A stretch of DNA of 64,000 nucleotides from Rhizobium grahamii (GTDB lineage Bacteria > Pseudomonadota > Alphaproteobacteria > Rhizobiales > Rhizobiaceae): positions 1,302,001 to 1,366,000 of the forward strand of contig NZ_CP043498.1 in assembly GCF_009498215.1 (NCBI RefSeq). Reading direction: 5' to 3'. Shown here piece by piece: positions 17,885 to 28,388 of this stretch (position 1 is the first letter of the stretch; each line of letters starts with the position of its first letter). The translations under genes were made by a program, and so were the position numbers. A model generated the notes under the pieces. That model searched no databases. It saw only the letters and a program-made list of their open reading frames with translations, and was not told the DNA's origin.

Positions 17885-19010
17885 TCATGTCGCGGGTTCA
17901 TCGCAGGCCGTTTCCGGCAAAGCCGGCCGCAGCCTGTTCCAGCTGGCCCTCATTCGCTTCCGACGCAATCGAGCCGCGATGGCGGGTTGCGTGATGATGG
18001 TGCTGATCAGCCTTTTCGCCTTTGTCGGGCCGCTCTTCGTGTCCCACACCTATGATCAGGTCTTCTCATCCTATGTGACGGTGCCACCGAGCCTGAAGCC
18101 ACGCCCTGACGTTTCCGCGTTGCAGGACGTCGCGGAAGGGGTGGCGACCCGGGCGCGTGTAAAGCTCGATAGCTTCAAGGTCGAGGGCGAGGCGTTCACC
18201 GCCACTGTCAACTCCGAAAACCCCATCGACCCACGCGCCACGCGCTATTTCGACCGCGCGAACGAGTTTCGTGAGACCAGCGTCGGCGCCACGCAGAATG
18301 ACGGGCGCACATTGGTCATAACAGGCAAGGTCAACCGAGAGTATTTTCCGTTCGGGACGGACTTGAACGGCCGCGATCTGCTGGCGCGCGTGATGCTTGG
18401 CGGGCAGATATCCATCGCCGTCGGTCTGCTTGCCAGCTTCGTTTCGCTGGGAATCGGTGTGTTTTACGGCGCAACGTCCGGCTATCTCGGTGGTCGGATC
18501 GACAACGTCATGATGCGGCTTGTCGAAATTCTCTATTCGCTACCCTTCGTGTTTCTCGTCGTCGTCCTGGTGGTCTTCTTCGGCCGCAGCTTCATCCTCA
18601 TATTCCTCGTCATTGGCGCGGTCGAATGGCTTGATATGGCCCGTATCGTGCGGGGACAGACCTTGGCGTTGAAGCGCCGGGAGTTTGTCGGCGCAGCACA
18701 GGCGCTCGGCTTGACGGATTGGCAGATCATCCGCCGCCACATTATTCCGAACACGATCGGCCCGGTCATCGTCTTTGTCACTGTCGTCGTGCCGAAGGTC
18801 ATCCTTCTGGAAAGCTTCCTGTCGTTCCTGGGGCTTGGCGTCCAGGCGCCGCTGACCAGCTGGGGTGCACTGATCTCCGAGGGCGCGAACAACATCCAGT
18901 CGGCGCCGTGGCTGCTGATCTTTCCATCCATCTTCTTCGTCGCAACGCTCTTCTCGCTGAATTTCATCGGCGACGGCCTGCGTGACGCACTCGACCCGAA
19001 GGACCGCTGA
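17877..19010 (+). CDS. oppC: oligopeptide ABC transporter permease OppC
   Basis: A 377-aa permease. The N-terminal OppC_N region (LALIRFRRNRAAMAGCVMM) leads into the first helix. A long periplasmic insert of roughly 110 residues follows (about 50-160, containing SALQDVAEGVATRARVKLDS and NPIDPRATRYFDRANEF). The core begins at FPFGTDLNGRDLLARVMLGG, and the coupling loop AAQALGLTDWQIIRRHIIPN is clear. The insert is longer than in enterobacterial OppC. The gene overlaps oppB by 8 nt and is 1 nt from the ATPase gene. Confidence 0.92.
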   Translation: MTDHVAGSSQAVSGKAGRSLFQLALIRFRRNRAAMAGCVMMVLISLFAFVGPLFVSHTYDQVFSSYVTVPPSLKPRPDVSALQDVAEGVATRARVKLDSFKVEGEAFTATVNSENPIDPRATRYFDRANEFRETSVGATQNDGRTLVITGKVNREYFPFGTDLNGRDLLARVMLGGQISIAVGLLASFVSLGIGVFYGATSGYLGGRIDNVMMRLVEILYSLPFVFLVVVLVVFFGRSFILIFLVIGAVEWLDMARIVRGQTLALKRREFVGAAQALGLTDWQIIRRHIIPNTIGPVIVFVTVVVPKVILLESFLSFLGLGVQAPLTSWGALISEGANNIQSAPWLLIFPSIFFVATLFSLNFIGDGLRDALDPKDR

Positions 19011-19011
19011 C

Positions 19012-20610
19012 ATGGCATCCGAAGATACGATTCTTGCCATTCGCGGCCTCAAGGTCGATTTCGAGACGCCGGACGGGCAGGTGAATGCAGTCAAGGGCAT
19101 CGACCTCGACGTGCGGGCAGGCGAGACGCTGGCGATCGTCGGCGAATCCGGTTCCGGCAAGAGCCAGACCATGATGGGCCTGATGGGACTTCTCGCCAAG
19201 AACGGGACGGCAAGCGGCTCTGCCAAATACCGCGGCAAGGAGCTTGTCGGACTTGCCCCGAAAGAACTGAATGACATTCGTGGTGCCAAGGTCACCATGA
19301 TCTTCCAGGAGCCGATGACGTCGCTCGATCCGCTTTATCCAATCGGTCGCCAGATCGCCGAGCCAATCGTCCATCACCGAGGCGGAACGCACAAGGAAGC
19401 GCGCAAGCGCGTTCTGGAACTGCTGGAGCTTGTCGGCATTCCGGACCCGGGCCGTCGCATCGACAGCTATCCGCACGAACTCTCGGGCGGGCAGCGCCAG
19501 CGCGTGATGATCGCGATGGCCTTGGCGAACGAGCCGGACATCCTTATTGCCGACGAGCCGACGACAGCACTCGATGTCACAATCCAGGCGCAGATCCTGT
19601 CCCTTCTTGCGTCGCTTCAGCAGCGCTTCGGGATGGCGATCGTGCTGATTACGCACGATCTCGGCATCGTCAGGCATTTCGCCGAGCGCGTCGTGGTTAT
19701 GCGACGCGGCGAGGTAGTCGAGCAGGGCACCACGGCGGATATCTTCGAACGGCCAACCGCGGACTATACCCGCATGCTCCTGGCCGCCGAACCGCACGGA
19801 CGAAAGTCCTCGCCGGAGGACGGCGCACCTATCATCTTGGAGGGCCGGGACGTCACCGTAGACTTCGAGATCGGGGGCGGTCTCTTTTCCGGTGGACGTC
19901 GACTATTCCGCGGCGTGGACGGCGTGACCGTCAAGCTGCGGGAAGGGCAGACGATCGGGATCGTCGGCGAATCCGGTTCAGGCAAATCGACGCTCGGACG
20001 CGCACTCCTGCGTCTTGTCAAAAGCGCTGGCCATTACCGCTTTGGAGCGATCGATATCTCCAACTACGATAGGAAGCGCATGCGACCGCTCCGCAAGGAG
20101 ATGCAGCTTGTCTTCCAGGATCCCTACGGTTCGTTGTCTCCACGCCAGACAGTCGGCGAGGTCATCACCGAAGGCCTTCTCGTTCATGAGCCCGGATTGA
20201 GCAAGGTCGACCGCGACCGCCGCGCTATCGCGGCACTGAAGGAGGTCGGCCTGGACCCGGACGCGCGCAACCGCTACCCGCATGAATTCTCAGGCGGTCA
20301 GCGACAGCGCATCGCTATTGCCCGTGCGATGATCCTCAAACCCCAGGTGGTGATCCTTGACGAACCGACATCGGCACTTGACCGCTCGGTACAGGGGCAG
20401 GTGATCGATCTTCTGCGTCTGCTGCAGGACAGCCACAAGCTTTCTTACATCTTCATCAGCCACGATCTTTCAGTCGTGAAGGCAATGTCGGACTATGTTG
20501 TCGTCATGAAAGATGGACGGATTGTCGAGCAGGGAGATACGGATGCCATCTTCCAGAAGCCCCGCGAAGATTACACGAAAGCGCTGATAGGTGCGGCCTT
20601 CACCATCTGA
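19012..20610 (+). CDS. fused OppD-OppF ABC ATPase
   Basis: A 532-aa cytoplasmic protein with two nucleotide-binding domains in one chain. NBD1 has Walker A GESGSGKS (44-51), signature [15 protein letters not shown] and Walker [18 protein letters not shown]2 has Walker A GESGSGKS (319-326), signature [15 protein letters not shown] and Walker [15 protein letters not shown]. The OppD/F-type C-terminal motifs after each NBD are present. It energises the OppBC channel, replacing separate oppD and oppF genes. The ATG lies 1 nt after the oppC stop. Confidence 0.93.
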   Translation: MASEDTILAIRGLKVDFETPDGQVNAVKGIDLDVRAGETLAIVGESGSGKSQTMMGLMGLLAKNGTASGSAKYRGKELVGLAPKELNDIRGAKVTMIFQEPMTSLDPLYPIGRQIAEPIVHHRGGTHKEARKRVLELLELVGIPDPGRRIDSYPHELSGGQRQRVMIAMALANEPDILIADEPTTALDVTIQAQILSLLASLQQRFGMAIVLITHDLGIVRHFAERVVVMRRGEVVEQGTTADIFERPTADYTRMLLAAEPHGRKSSPEDGAPIILEGRDVTVDFEIGGGLFSGGRRLFRGVDGVTVKLREGQTIGIVGESGSGKSTLGRALLRLVKSAGHYRFGAIDISNYDRKRMRPLRKEMQLVFQDPYGSLSPRQTVGEVITEGLLVHEPGLSKVDRDRRAIAALKEVGLDPDARNRYPHEFSGGQRQRIAIARAMILKPQVVILDEPTSALDRSVQGQVIDLLRLLQDSHKLSYIFISHDLSVVKAMSDYVVVMKDGRIVEQGDTDAIFQKPREDYTKALIGAAFTI

Positions 20611-20846
20611 AACCGTTGCCGGGTGGGGCCTTCGGGGCGATCTCCAAGGCTTTCAGTGCCGCCACAATGCTTAAATTAGCATTTTATTAACCATGTTAAT
20701 TAGAATTGTAGCTATCACGTCGAAAGTCTTCGCAAAATTGCCGCGAAGGCAGCATGATTAAAGTCTCGTTAGGTTGATGGGATTAGGGGTGTCTTGCCCG
20801 TAGGGCGGATTTCTTAACCATAACGGTCTTGAACGGCGTGGGACAT

Positions 20847-21949
20847 ATGAGACGAGACTTCGGGGCGGCGTCATTCGCAACGGCAGTGCGATGGGTAGGT
20901 CTATCGCTGGTTTGTGCAACTGTTACGGCATGTGGAACGGCCCCGACTTCGCCTGCAAAGCCGAAGCACGGCAAGGAATATTTCTCGGAAAAGGAATATG
21001 GCGTAAAGGCCAGCCCGCGCGTTGCGAACGGCGACAATATCCCGAAGGGCGGCGGCCGCTATATCGTCGGCAATCCTACGTCGTCAAAGGCAAGTGGTAT
21101 TATCCGAAGGAAGATTTCTCCTATAACAAGGTCGGCATCGCGTCGTGGTATGGTTCGGCTTTCCATGGCCGCCTGACGGCAAATGGCGAAGTCTACGACC
21201 AGATGCACCTTTCCGCCGCGCATCCGACGTTTCCACTGCCAAGCTACGCCCGCGTGACCAACGTCGAAACCGGTTCTTCCGTCATCGTACGCGTCAACGA
21301 CCGTGGCCCTTACCACGAGGGGCGCATCATCGATCTCTCGAACAAGACCGCCGACATGCTCGATCTGCAGCATAGCGGCACCGGCAACGTTCGCGTTCAA
21401 TATGTCGGCCGCGCCCGCATGGACGGTCACGACATGCCATACCTGATGGCCTCCTACGTTCCGAAGGGTAGCCGCATTCCAGGCGTCAATCCCGGCGGTG
21501 GTCAGATCGCTACGGGCGTTATGGTTGCCTCCAACAGCAAGCGTATAACGGCTGACGAGATCCAGAGCTTCGGCGGCTTTACGCCACCGCGTGCGGAAGA
21601 TGTTCCCGTACCGATGTCCGCGACCTCCTATGCAGGCTCGACGCCGAGCGCGCCCTATAATGCTGCTCCGGTCCCAAGGCCCATGCCGTCGCCAGCTCCG
21701 TCGTTCGGTGCAGGTGCGCAGCCGTTCGATCAGATGGTCGTCCTGCCCGAAATCGGCCCGGTCCCATACGAGCGCCCCAATGGCTGGCAGGGCAGTTCGC
21801 TCGCCATGGGTTACCAGGAAGAGGCGGTCAAGACCGTAACCGTTGATCTCGCCTTCGATGCCGTCATGGTTCGCAACGATGGCCTGACCGAGGAGTCGAT
21901 CTTGGCGTCGTTCACGCGTCAGAAGGAGGCCGGGCAGTCCGCTCGATAA
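20847..21949 (+). pseudogene. rlpA: RlpA septal lytic transglycosylase lipoprotein, frameshifted
   Basis: The first frame from ATG 20847 gives a signal peptide with lipobox LVCATVTACG, then a short linker to GGGRYIVGNP. The frame then breaks at about 21072-21080. The -1 frame resumes with YVVKGKWYYPKEDFSYNKVG and the RlpA double-psi beta-barrel: GIASWYGSAFHGRLTANGE, LPSYARVTNVETG, VIVRVNDRGPYHEGRIIDLS. One extra C in AATCC(C)TACGTC restores the frame. The C-terminal part is Pro/Ala-rich and lacks a recognisable SPOR domain. RlpA cleaves denuded peptidoglycan at the septum or poles. It lies 29 bp upstream of a D,D-carboxypeptidase homologue. Sequence error is as likely as real loss. Confidence 0.8.
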
Positions 21950-21978
21950 TTGCAGAAGCCCTTGGCGGAGGCGGGAAG

Positions 21979-23187
21979 ATGAAGGTTTGGCCCTGGCAAC
22001 ACGTGCTTCTGACGTGCATCTTGCTGCTTCCTGCCGGCTTGGCCGAACCGGTCGCGGCAGCTGAGCCAAACACCGCCTTCGATACCAAGGCCGTTCAAGC
22101 CTACATGATCGAAGCGTCGACGGGTACTGTTCTGCTCGCGAAGAACGAGAACCAGACATTTTCTCCCGCATCATTGGCAAAGCTCGCGACCGCGGAGCTC
22201 GTTTTCGAAGCGCTGTCAAAGAACCAGATCACCCTCGATACCCAATATCCCGTGTCGGAATATGCCTGGCGGACAGGCGGCGCGCCGTCGCGGACCGCGA
22301 CCATGTTCGCCGCGCTTAAATCGAACGTTCGCGTCGAAGATCTGTTGAAGGGCATCGCCATTCAGGGCGCGAACGACAGCTGCATCATCCTGGCGGAAGG
22401 GATGAGTGGTGGAGAGCCCGCGTTTGCGGAAGCAATGACACGCAAGGCGAAGAGCCTTGGCATGCAGCGTTCCATCTTCGGCAACTCCACGGGATTACCC
22501 GACGGAAAGAGCAAGACGACCGCCTACGACATGGTGACGCTGGCTTTGGATCTGCAGCAGAGTTATCCCAACTACTATTCCTATTTCGCGCTCCCGGATT
22601 TCCAGTGGAACAAGATCTTCCAGCGAAACCGAAATCCGCTGCTCGGCTTCGGCATGGGTGTTGATGGTCTCGCAACCGGGTTTGCAGAGGGTGAAGGCTA
22701 TTCGATCGTGGCATCGGCTGAGCGAAACGGCCGGCGCCTTTTCATGGCGCTCGGTGGCCTTCCGTCCGACAAGGAGCGCACCGATGAGGCAAAACGGGTC
22801 CTCGAATGGGGCCTCGGTGCGTTTGAGATCCGTCAGCTCTTCGCAGACGGCGAAGTCATCGGAGCGGCTGGCGTCTACGGCGGGGCTGAACGGAACGTTG
22901 ATCTCGTCGCTGAAAAGGGCGTGAGCGTCTATATCCCCGTCAACAATCCCGACCGTCTGGCTGCGCGTATCGTCTACCATTGGCCCTTGATGGCACCGGT
23001 CGCCGCCAATCAGGAAGTCGGTACGCTGCGGATTTTTGCCGGCAGCCGCCTTCTTCGAGAGGTTCCGCTTTATACCAAGGCTGAGGTCGTCGCCGGCTCA
23101 CTCAGCAGCCGCGCGATCGACGCTATCCTCGAGCTTGGAGAAACGCTGCTGTTTTCCTGGCTATGGGACAAGCCTCAGCCCACGTGA
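21979..23187 (+). CDS. D-alanyl-D-alanine carboxypeptidase family protein (PBP5/6 type)
   Basis: A 402-aa secreted S11-family protein with signal peptide VLLTCILLLPAGLAEPVAAA. The nucleophile motif is SLAK (SxxK) in FSPASLAKLATAELVFE, followed by the GNSTGLPD region. Two other family motifs deviate. The SxN position reads GAN (IQGANDSCIILAEG), and the KTG position reads ATG (VDGLATGFAEGEG). The usual C-terminal beta-rich domain (PBP5_C) and a terminal amphipathic segment (AIDAILELGETLLFSWLW) are present. The family trims the terminal D-Ala of peptidoglycan pentapeptides. With these changes catalytic activity needs testing. It follows rlpA directly. Confidence 0.85.
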   Translation: MKVWPWQHVLLTCILLLPAGLAEPVAAAEPNTAFDTKAVQAYMIEASTGTVLLAKNENQTFSPASLAKLATAELVFEALSKNQITLDTQYPVSEYAWRTGGAPSRTATMFAALKSNVRVEDLLKGIAIQGANDSCIILAEGMSGGEPAFAEAMTRKAKSLGMQRSIFGNSTGLPDGKSKTTAYDMVTLALDLQQSYPNYYSYFALPDFQWNKIFQRNRNPLLGFGMGVDGLATGFAEGEGYSIVASAERNGRRLFMALGGLPSDKERTDEAKRVLEWGLGAFEIRQLFADGEVIGAAGVYGGAERNVDLVAEKGVSVYIPVNNPDRLAARIVYHWPLMAPVAANQEVGTLRIFAGSRLLREVPLYTKAEVVAGSLSSRAIDAILELGETLLFSWLWDKPQPT

Positions 23188-23315
23188 TCGCCATATTGAT
23201 GGTCAATCCTGCGGGAAAGCAGGGAGATCTTCGCAACGCGGTTCCGCTGGCCATAATCTTCCTGTAGATGTACGCCGATAGCGCGATGCGGGCGCGAACA
23301 TGCAGGAAGTTATCA

Positions 23316-23993
23316 TTGTCGTCCGGCACAGGATTGTTTGTTACATTTGAGGGCGGCGAAGGTGCCGGGAAGTCCACGCAGATCCGCAAACTCGCGGAAT
23401 CGCTGCGCTCACGCGGCTTCGATGTCTTGCTGACGCGGGAGCCTGGAGGGTCTCCCGGTGCGGAAGCAGTTCGCCACGTTCTCCTGTCGGGTGCTGCGCA
23501 GCCATTTGGCACACGAATGGAAGCGATTCTTTTCGCAGCCGCGCGCAACGATCATGTCGAAGGTGTCATTCGTCCTGCCTTAAATGGAGGGAGAGTCGTC
23601 CTTTGCGATCGTTTCATGGATTCGTCCCGTGTCTATCAGGGGATTACGGGCAACCTTGAGCCCGAATTCATCGAAACGCTTCAGCGTGTAGCCATCAATG
23701 GCGTCATGCCGGATTGCACCGTAATTCTTGATCTCCCGGCCACGGCCGGTCTGGAACGGGCGTCGCGGCGCGGTGCCGCCGTGGCCATTGCTCCCGATCG
23801 TTTCGAGAGAGAAGAACTGGAAACGCACGAGAAGCGGCGCGAGGCCTTTCTCGATATCGCCGCCCGCGAACCGGAGCGTTGCCATGTGCTGGACGCGCTC
23901 CGTCCTGAAGATGTCATCGCAGCCGATGTGCTGACGATCGTCGAACGGCGACTACCACTCAAAACAAAGATCGCGGAGACGGTTCATGAGTGA
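23316..23993 (+). CDS. tmk: thymidylate kinase
   Basis: A 225-aa enzyme phosphorylating dTMP to dTDP. The P-loop is [14 protein letters not shown] (near residue 8). [20 protein letters not shown], the substrate motif [12 protein letters not shown] and the lid region [15 protein letters not shown] follow. The best start is TTG 23316, 7 nt after AGGAAG. It gives [13 protein letters not shown] at the N-terminus as in relatives, whereas the ATG at 23268 lacks a ribosome-binding site. The end overlaps holB by 8 nt. Confidence 0.93.
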   Translation: MSSGTGLFVTFEGGEGAGKSTQIRKLAESLRSRGFDVLLTREPGGSPGAEAVRHVLLSGAAQPFGTRMEAILFAAARNDHVEGVIRPALNGGRVVLCDRFMDSSRVYQGITGNLEPEFIETLQRVAINGVMPDCTVILDLPATAGLERASRRGAAVAIAPDRFEREELETHEKRREAFLDIAAREPERCHVLDALRPEDVIAADVLTIVERRLPLKTKIAETVHE

Positions 23994-25008
23994 GGAACGT
24001 CCCGGGCTCCTCGACGGCGCCATCTGGCAGCCCGAGAACACGAAGCTGTTCGGCCACGGGGAGGCGGAAGCCTTCCTGGCGCAATCCTACCGATCCGGCA
24101 AAGGGCATCACGCGGTGCTCATCGAAGGGCCAGAAGGCATCGGTAAGTCAACCCTTGCCTTTCGGTTTGCCAATCACGTCCTGTCCCATCCGGATCCGGC
24201 AACGGCACCGGCGACAATCGGCGCCCCGGACCTCAATTCGGCGGTAAGCAGACAGATCGCTTCGGGTGCGTCTCACAACCTGCTCTACCTGGCGAGGCCC
24301 GTCGACGAGAAGACCGGCAAGGTCAAATCGGCGATTACTGTCGACGAGGTCCGCAAAGCCGGTCGCTTCTTCTCGCAGACATCGGGCACCGGCAACTGGC
24401 GCATCGTGATCATCGATCCCGCCGACGACATGAACCGCAATGCGGCCAATGCGATCTTGAAGATACTGGAGGAACCGCCGAAGCGGGCGCTCTTCCTGCT
24501 GATCTCGCACGCACCGGGCAAGCTGCTGCCGACCATCCGATCGCGCTGCCTGCCGTTGAAGCTCGCGCCGCTGAGCGATGAGGCCCTTGCGAGCGCTCTG
24601 GACCATCTTGGTATCGATGCCGGAGATGAGGCGCTGCTTTCCGCCGCGAACGGCAGCGTCGGGGAGGCGCTGAAGCTGATCAACTATGGCGGCGGCGAAA
24701 TCATCAGCGCCTACAACGACGTCCTGTCGTCCCAGGGTCCCGCCGCACGGCGGGCGATGCATCGCTTGGCTGACGCGCTTTCCGGGAAGGAAAGCGAGAC
24801 GATATTCGAGTTTTTCACCACTCACGTAGGGGATGACCTCATGACGCGCGCGCGATCGGCTGCGATCGCCGGCGAGGTCGTAACCGCGGAACGCTTCTCG
24901 CGGCTCTATTCGGATATCGTGAACAGATTGACGGTGTCGGACGCCTACAACCTCGATCGCAAGCAAACGATCCTGAGTATCCTTGGCGATATCAAGCAGC
25001 CGAGCTGA
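23986..25008 (+). CDS. holB: DNA polymerase III subunit delta'
   Basis: A 340-aa clamp-loader subunit of the AAA+ type. Visible features are [18 protein letters not shown] (degenerate P-loop), [51 protein letters not shown] and the SRC sensor motif IRSRCLPL. The C-terminal helical collar domain follows. It loads the sliding clamp together with DnaX and HolA. The overlap with tmk (ATGAGTGA) is the usual tmk-holB arrangement. Its stop directly abuts the stop of the convergent TauE gene. Confidence 0.93.
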   Translation: MSEERPGLLDGAIWQPENTKLFGHGEAEAFLAQSYRSGKGHHAVLIEGPEGIGKSTLAFRFANHVLSHPDPATAPATIGAPDLNSAVSRQIASGASHNLLYLARPVDEKTGKVKSAITVDEVRKAGRFFSQTSGTGNWRIVIIDPADDMNRNAANAILKILEEPPKRALFLLISHAPGKLLPTIRSRCLPLKLAPLSDEALASALDHLGIDAGDEALLSAANGSVGEALKLINYGGGEIISAYNDVLSSQGPAARRAMHRLADALSGKESETIFEFFTTHVGDDLMTRARSAAIAGEVVTAERFSRLYSDIVNRLTVSDAYNLDRKQTILSILGDIKQPS

Positions 25009-25806
25009 TCAACCGGTAAGCAGTTTCCAGGCCACCACGGCGAGCGTTGCCGCAAGCACGAGCCGGATCGTTCGCTCGTGCAGTTTCGGCGCGAGCAGGC
25101 TGCCGGCGATGATTCCGGGAATAGAACCGACGAGCAGGGCGAGCAGCATGCCCCAGTCGATCTCGCCGATCATCCAGTATCCCATGCCGCCGATGAAGGT
25201 GAGGGGGACGGCGTGGACGATATCCGAGCCGACGATCTCCCGGACATCGAGGCGAGGGTAGAGGATCAGCAGTACCGTAACGCCGAGCGCGCCAGCGCCG
25301 ACTGACGTCAAGGTGACGAGAACTCCCAGCGCGAGGCCGAGTAGGGTCGTTAGAACCATGATGGTTGCCGGACGCAGGGGCGGGCGCTCACCCATCGAGC
25401 GCTGCGCTAGGGCGAGAACCTGCTTGCGGAAAACCAGCATGAAAGCCGTGATGACAAGCAGCCAGCCGAGCGCCGTCGTGATCGTGTGGGCGACTTCGAT
25501 GCTCTTGCGGTCTACTCCCGCCATCATCCAGAGCATCAGGAGCGCCGCCGGAACGCTGCCGGCCGCAAGACAGCCGACGACGCGCCAATTGATGCGGCCA
25601 TGAATGCCATGAACAGCAGTGCCCGCGCTCTTTGTGACTGCGGCGTAGAGGAGATCGGTGCCGACGGCGGTTGCGGGATGCACGCCGAACAGCAAGACAA
25701 GGAGCGGTGTCATCAACGACCCGCCACCAACGCCGGTAATGCCCACCAACGCGCCGACAAGCAGCCCGGAAAGGGAGTAAAGCGGATCAAAACTGGCCAG
25801 GGTCAA
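25009..25806 (-). CDS. TauE/SafE family membrane permease (sulfite exporter type)
   Basis: An integral membrane protein of about 265 aa with eight predicted helices. The N-terminal repeat is LYSLSGLLVGALVGITGVGG, then GGSLMTPLLVLLFGVHPATA. The second repeat has TLTSVGAGALGVTVLLILYP and VGSDIVHAVPLTFIGGMGYW. The family exports sulfite or organosulfur anions, but the substrate here is unknown. The TTG at 25806 with GAGGG upstream begins TLASFDPLYSLSG and fits the family. The frame stays open upstream to ATG 25938 or 25989, which would add a basic leader of about 45-60 residues. Confidence 0.8.
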   Translation of the reverse strand: MTLASFDPLYSLSGLLVGALVGITGVGGGSLMTPLLVLLFGVHPATAVGTDLLYAAVTKSAGTAVHGIHGRINWRVVGCLAAGSVPAALLMLWMMAGVDRKSIEVAHTITTALGWLLVITAFMLVFRKQVLALAQRSMGERPPLRPATIMVLTTLLGLALGVLVTLTSVGAGALGVTVLLILYPRLDVREIVGSDIVHAVPLTFIGGMGYWMIGEIDWGMLLALLVGSIPGIIAGSLLAPKLHERTIRLVLAATLAVVAWKLLTG

Positions 25807-26043
25807 GCCGTGGCCCTCGAGCCTACGTTGAAAACGCTGCTGCGGGGTGCTTTGGATGTCACGTTGCTGTTGCCCTGTCTTCTTTCTCTCCTGCCTAGAG
25901 CGATGAAAAAAGCGAGTCAAGCGCACTGCGGGCTTCATAGTCGAATCCCCGGCCGGCATGAAACTTAGTGTTTCGCTTCGTGGCCACATGCGCTAAGAGC
26001 GGCTGATAAATTTTATAGAGTAAGCCGGACACGAATGGCCGCC

Positions 26044-27594
26044 ATGACAGACAAGACACCCTTCTACATCACCACCGCGATCTCCTACCCGAACGGCAAG
26101 CCGCATATCGGCCACGCCTACGAACTGATCGCGACGGATGCCATGGCGCGCTACCAGCGGCTGGACGGCAAGGATGTCTTCTTCCTGACGGGCACCGACG
26201 AGCACGGTCAGAAGATGCAGCAGACGGCGCGCGCCGAAGGCATCTCGCCGCAGGAGCTTGCAGACCGCAACTCCGGCGAGTTCCAGGCAATGGCGACGCT
26301 GCTCAATGCCTCGAACGACGATTTCATTCGCACGACGCAGGAGCGTCACCACGAAACGTCGCGAAACATCTGGAACCTGATGGCCGACAACGGCGATATC
26401 TATAAGGATTCCTACGCCGGCTGGTATTCGGTTCGCGACGAAGCCTACTATCAGGAAAACGAGACTGAGCTACGTGCCGACGGCGTCCGCTACGGTCCGC
26501 AGGGTACGCCTGTAGAGTGGGTTGAAGAGGCGAGCTACTTCTTCAAGCTCTCGGAATACCAGGACAAGCTGCTTGCGCTCTACGAAGCCAATCCCGATTT
26601 CATCGGTCCGGCCGAGCGTCGCAACGAAGTCATCTCGTTCGTGAAGTCGGGGCTGAAGGATCTGTCGATCTCGCGCACGACGTTCGATTGGGGCATCAAG
26701 GTGCCGAATGATCCCGATCACGTCATGTACGTCTGGGTCGACGCCCTGACGAACTACATCACCGCGACAGGCTATATCGAGGATCGCAACGGTCCTCGCG
26801 CGAAGTATTGGCCAGCCGATGTTCACATCATCGGCAAGGACATCATCCGCTTCCACGCGGTCTACTGGCCTGCTTTCCTGATGTCGGCTAAGCTGCCGCT
26901 GCCAAAGCGCGTCTTCGCTCACGGATTCTTGCTCAACAAGGGCGAGAAGATGTCCAAATCGCTCGGCAACGTCGTCGATCCCGTCAACCTGGTGAACCAT
27001 TTCGGTCTCGATCAGGTGCGCTACTTCTTCCTGCGCGAAGTATCGTTCGGTCAGGATGGCAGCTACAGCGAAGAGGCGATCGGCACCCGCATCAATTCAG
27101 ACCTTGCGAACGGTATCGGCAATCTGGCGAGCCGCTCCCTGTCGATGATCGGCAAGAATTGCGACGGAAAAATTCCTGAATGCGGCCCGCTCACGGACGA
27201 GGACAAGGCGATGCTGGCCCAGGCCGACGCGCTGCTTGCGTCGACGCGCGACGATATGAGCAAGCAGCTCATTCACCGCGCCCTGGCTTCGATCATTGCA
27301 GTTGTTTCGGAAACAGACCGCTACTTCGCCGGCCAACAGCCTTGGGCCCTGAAGAAGACCGATCCTGCGCGTATGGGCACCGTACTCTATGTCACGGCCG
27401 AAGTCGTCCGACAGATCGCCATCCTGCTGCAGCCATTCGTGCCGGAATCGGCAGGCAAGCTGCTGGATCTCGTTGCTGCGCCCGCCGACAAGCGTGACTT
27501 CGCAGCACTCGGCGAAGCCGGTCGTCTCGTCGTAGGCACCGAGCTTGAAGCACCGACGCCAGTCTTCCCGCGTTACGTGGCGCCGGAAGCGTGA
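26044..27594 (+). CDS. metG: methionyl-tRNA synthetase
   Basis: A class I aminoacyl-tRNA synthetase of 516 aa from the ATG at 26044 (26035 is an alternative in-frame start). The HIGH motif is in [17 protein letters not shown] (about 15-31). [15 protein letters not shown], the KMSKS motif in [14 protein letters not shown], and the anticodon-binding helical domain ([10 protein letters not shown]) follow. The product lacks the C-terminal EMAP-like dimerisation domain, as is common in short MetG1 types. It is followed after 7 bp by tatD, a widespread gene pair. Confidence 0.95.
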   Translation: MTDKTPFYITTAISYPNGKPHIGHAYELIATDAMARYQRLDGKDVFFLTGTDEHGQKMQQTARAEGISPQELADRNSGEFQAMATLLNASNDDFIRTTQERHHETSRNIWNLMADNGDIYKDSYAGWYSVRDEAYYQENETELRADGVRYGPQGTPVEWVEEASYFFKLSEYQDKLLALYEANPDFIGPAERRNEVISFVKSGLKDLSISRTTFDWGIKVPNDPDHVMYVWVDALTNYITATGYIEDRNGPRAKYWPADVHIIGKDIIRFHAVYWPAFLMSAKLPLPKRVFAHGFLLNKGEKMSKSLGNVVDPVNLVNHFGLDQVRYFFLREVSFGQDGSYSEEAIGTRINSDLANGIGNLASRSLSMIGKNCDGKIPECGPLTDEDKAMLAQADALLASTRDDMSKQLIHRALASIIAVVSETDRYFAGQQPWALKKTDPARMGTVLYVTAEVVRQIAILLQPFVPESAGKLLDLVAAPADKRDFAALGEAGRLVVGTELEAPTPVFPRYVAPEA

Positions 27595-27601
27595 GGATGT
27601 C

Positions 27602-28384
27602 ATGCTGATCGATACGCATTGCCATCTGGACTTCGCTGACTTCGAAGAGGAGCGGGACGAGATCGTCAAGCGCGCTCACGATTCCGGCGTCAAGCAGATG
27701 GTGACGATCTCGACGCGCGTGCGCAAGCTCGACGGCCTTCTCGCCATCACCGAGAAATATCCGTCGGTCTTCTGCTCGGTTGGCACGCATCCGAACAGCG
27801 CAAACGAAGAACTCGATATCCAGACCGAGGATCTCGTACGCCTTGTCAATGCCCACGAGAAGGTCGTCGCTATCGGCGAGGCGGGTCTGGACTACTTCTA
27901 CGATACGCAGACGCCTGAGGATCAACAGACAGGGTTCCGCCGTCATATCGCCGCCGCGCGTGAGACGAAGCTTCCGTTGGTCATTCATAGCCGCAGCGCC
28001 GATGAAGACATGGCGGCGATCCTGACCGAGGAAACGGGCAAGGGTGCATTTCCCTTCATTCTGCACTGCTTCTCGGCGGGCGCGGAGCTTGCAAGGGTCG
28101 GCGTCGAACTCGGAGGCTATATCTCCTTCTCCGGCATTCTGACGTTCCCGAAATCGGAAGAGTTGCGCGATATCGCCACGACCGTTCCGCACGATCGTTT
28201 GCTGGTTGAAACCGACGCGCCATATCTTGCGCCGAAGCGTTGGCGCGGCAAGCGCAACGAACCGTCCTACGTAGTGAACACCGCCGAGGTCCTGGCTGAA
28301 ACGCTTGGGCTCAGCTACGCCGAGATGGCGAAGATCACGACCGACAACGCGTTCCGCATTTTCTCAAAGATGCCAAGGATCTAG
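27602..28384 (+). CDS. tatD: TatD family metal-dependent deoxyribonuclease
   Basis: A 260-aa TIM-barrel hydrolase. Metal ligands are in DTHCHLDF at the N-terminus, then SVGTHPNSANEE, AIGEAGLDYFYD, LVIHSRSADEDM, FILHCFSAG and VETDAPYLAPKRWRGKRNEP. TatD proteins act as 3'-5' DNA exonucleases in DNA repair. GAGGATGTC precedes the ATG. The gene sits between metG and an MBL-fold hydrolase, as in many Alphaproteobacteria. Confidence 0.93.
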   Translation: MLIDTHCHLDFADFEEERDEIVKRAHDSGVKQMVTISTRVRKLDGLLAITEKYPSVFCSVGTHPNSANEELDIQTEDLVRLVNAHEKVVAIGEAGLDYFYDTQTPEDQQTGFRRHIAAARETKLPLVIHSRSADEDMAAILTEETGKGAFPFILHCFSAGAELARVGVELGGYISFSGILTFPKSEELRDIATTVPHDRLLVETDAPYLAPKRWRGKRNEPSYVVNTAEVLAETLGLSYAEMAKITTDNAFRIFSKMPRI

Positions 28385-28388
28385 CAGC

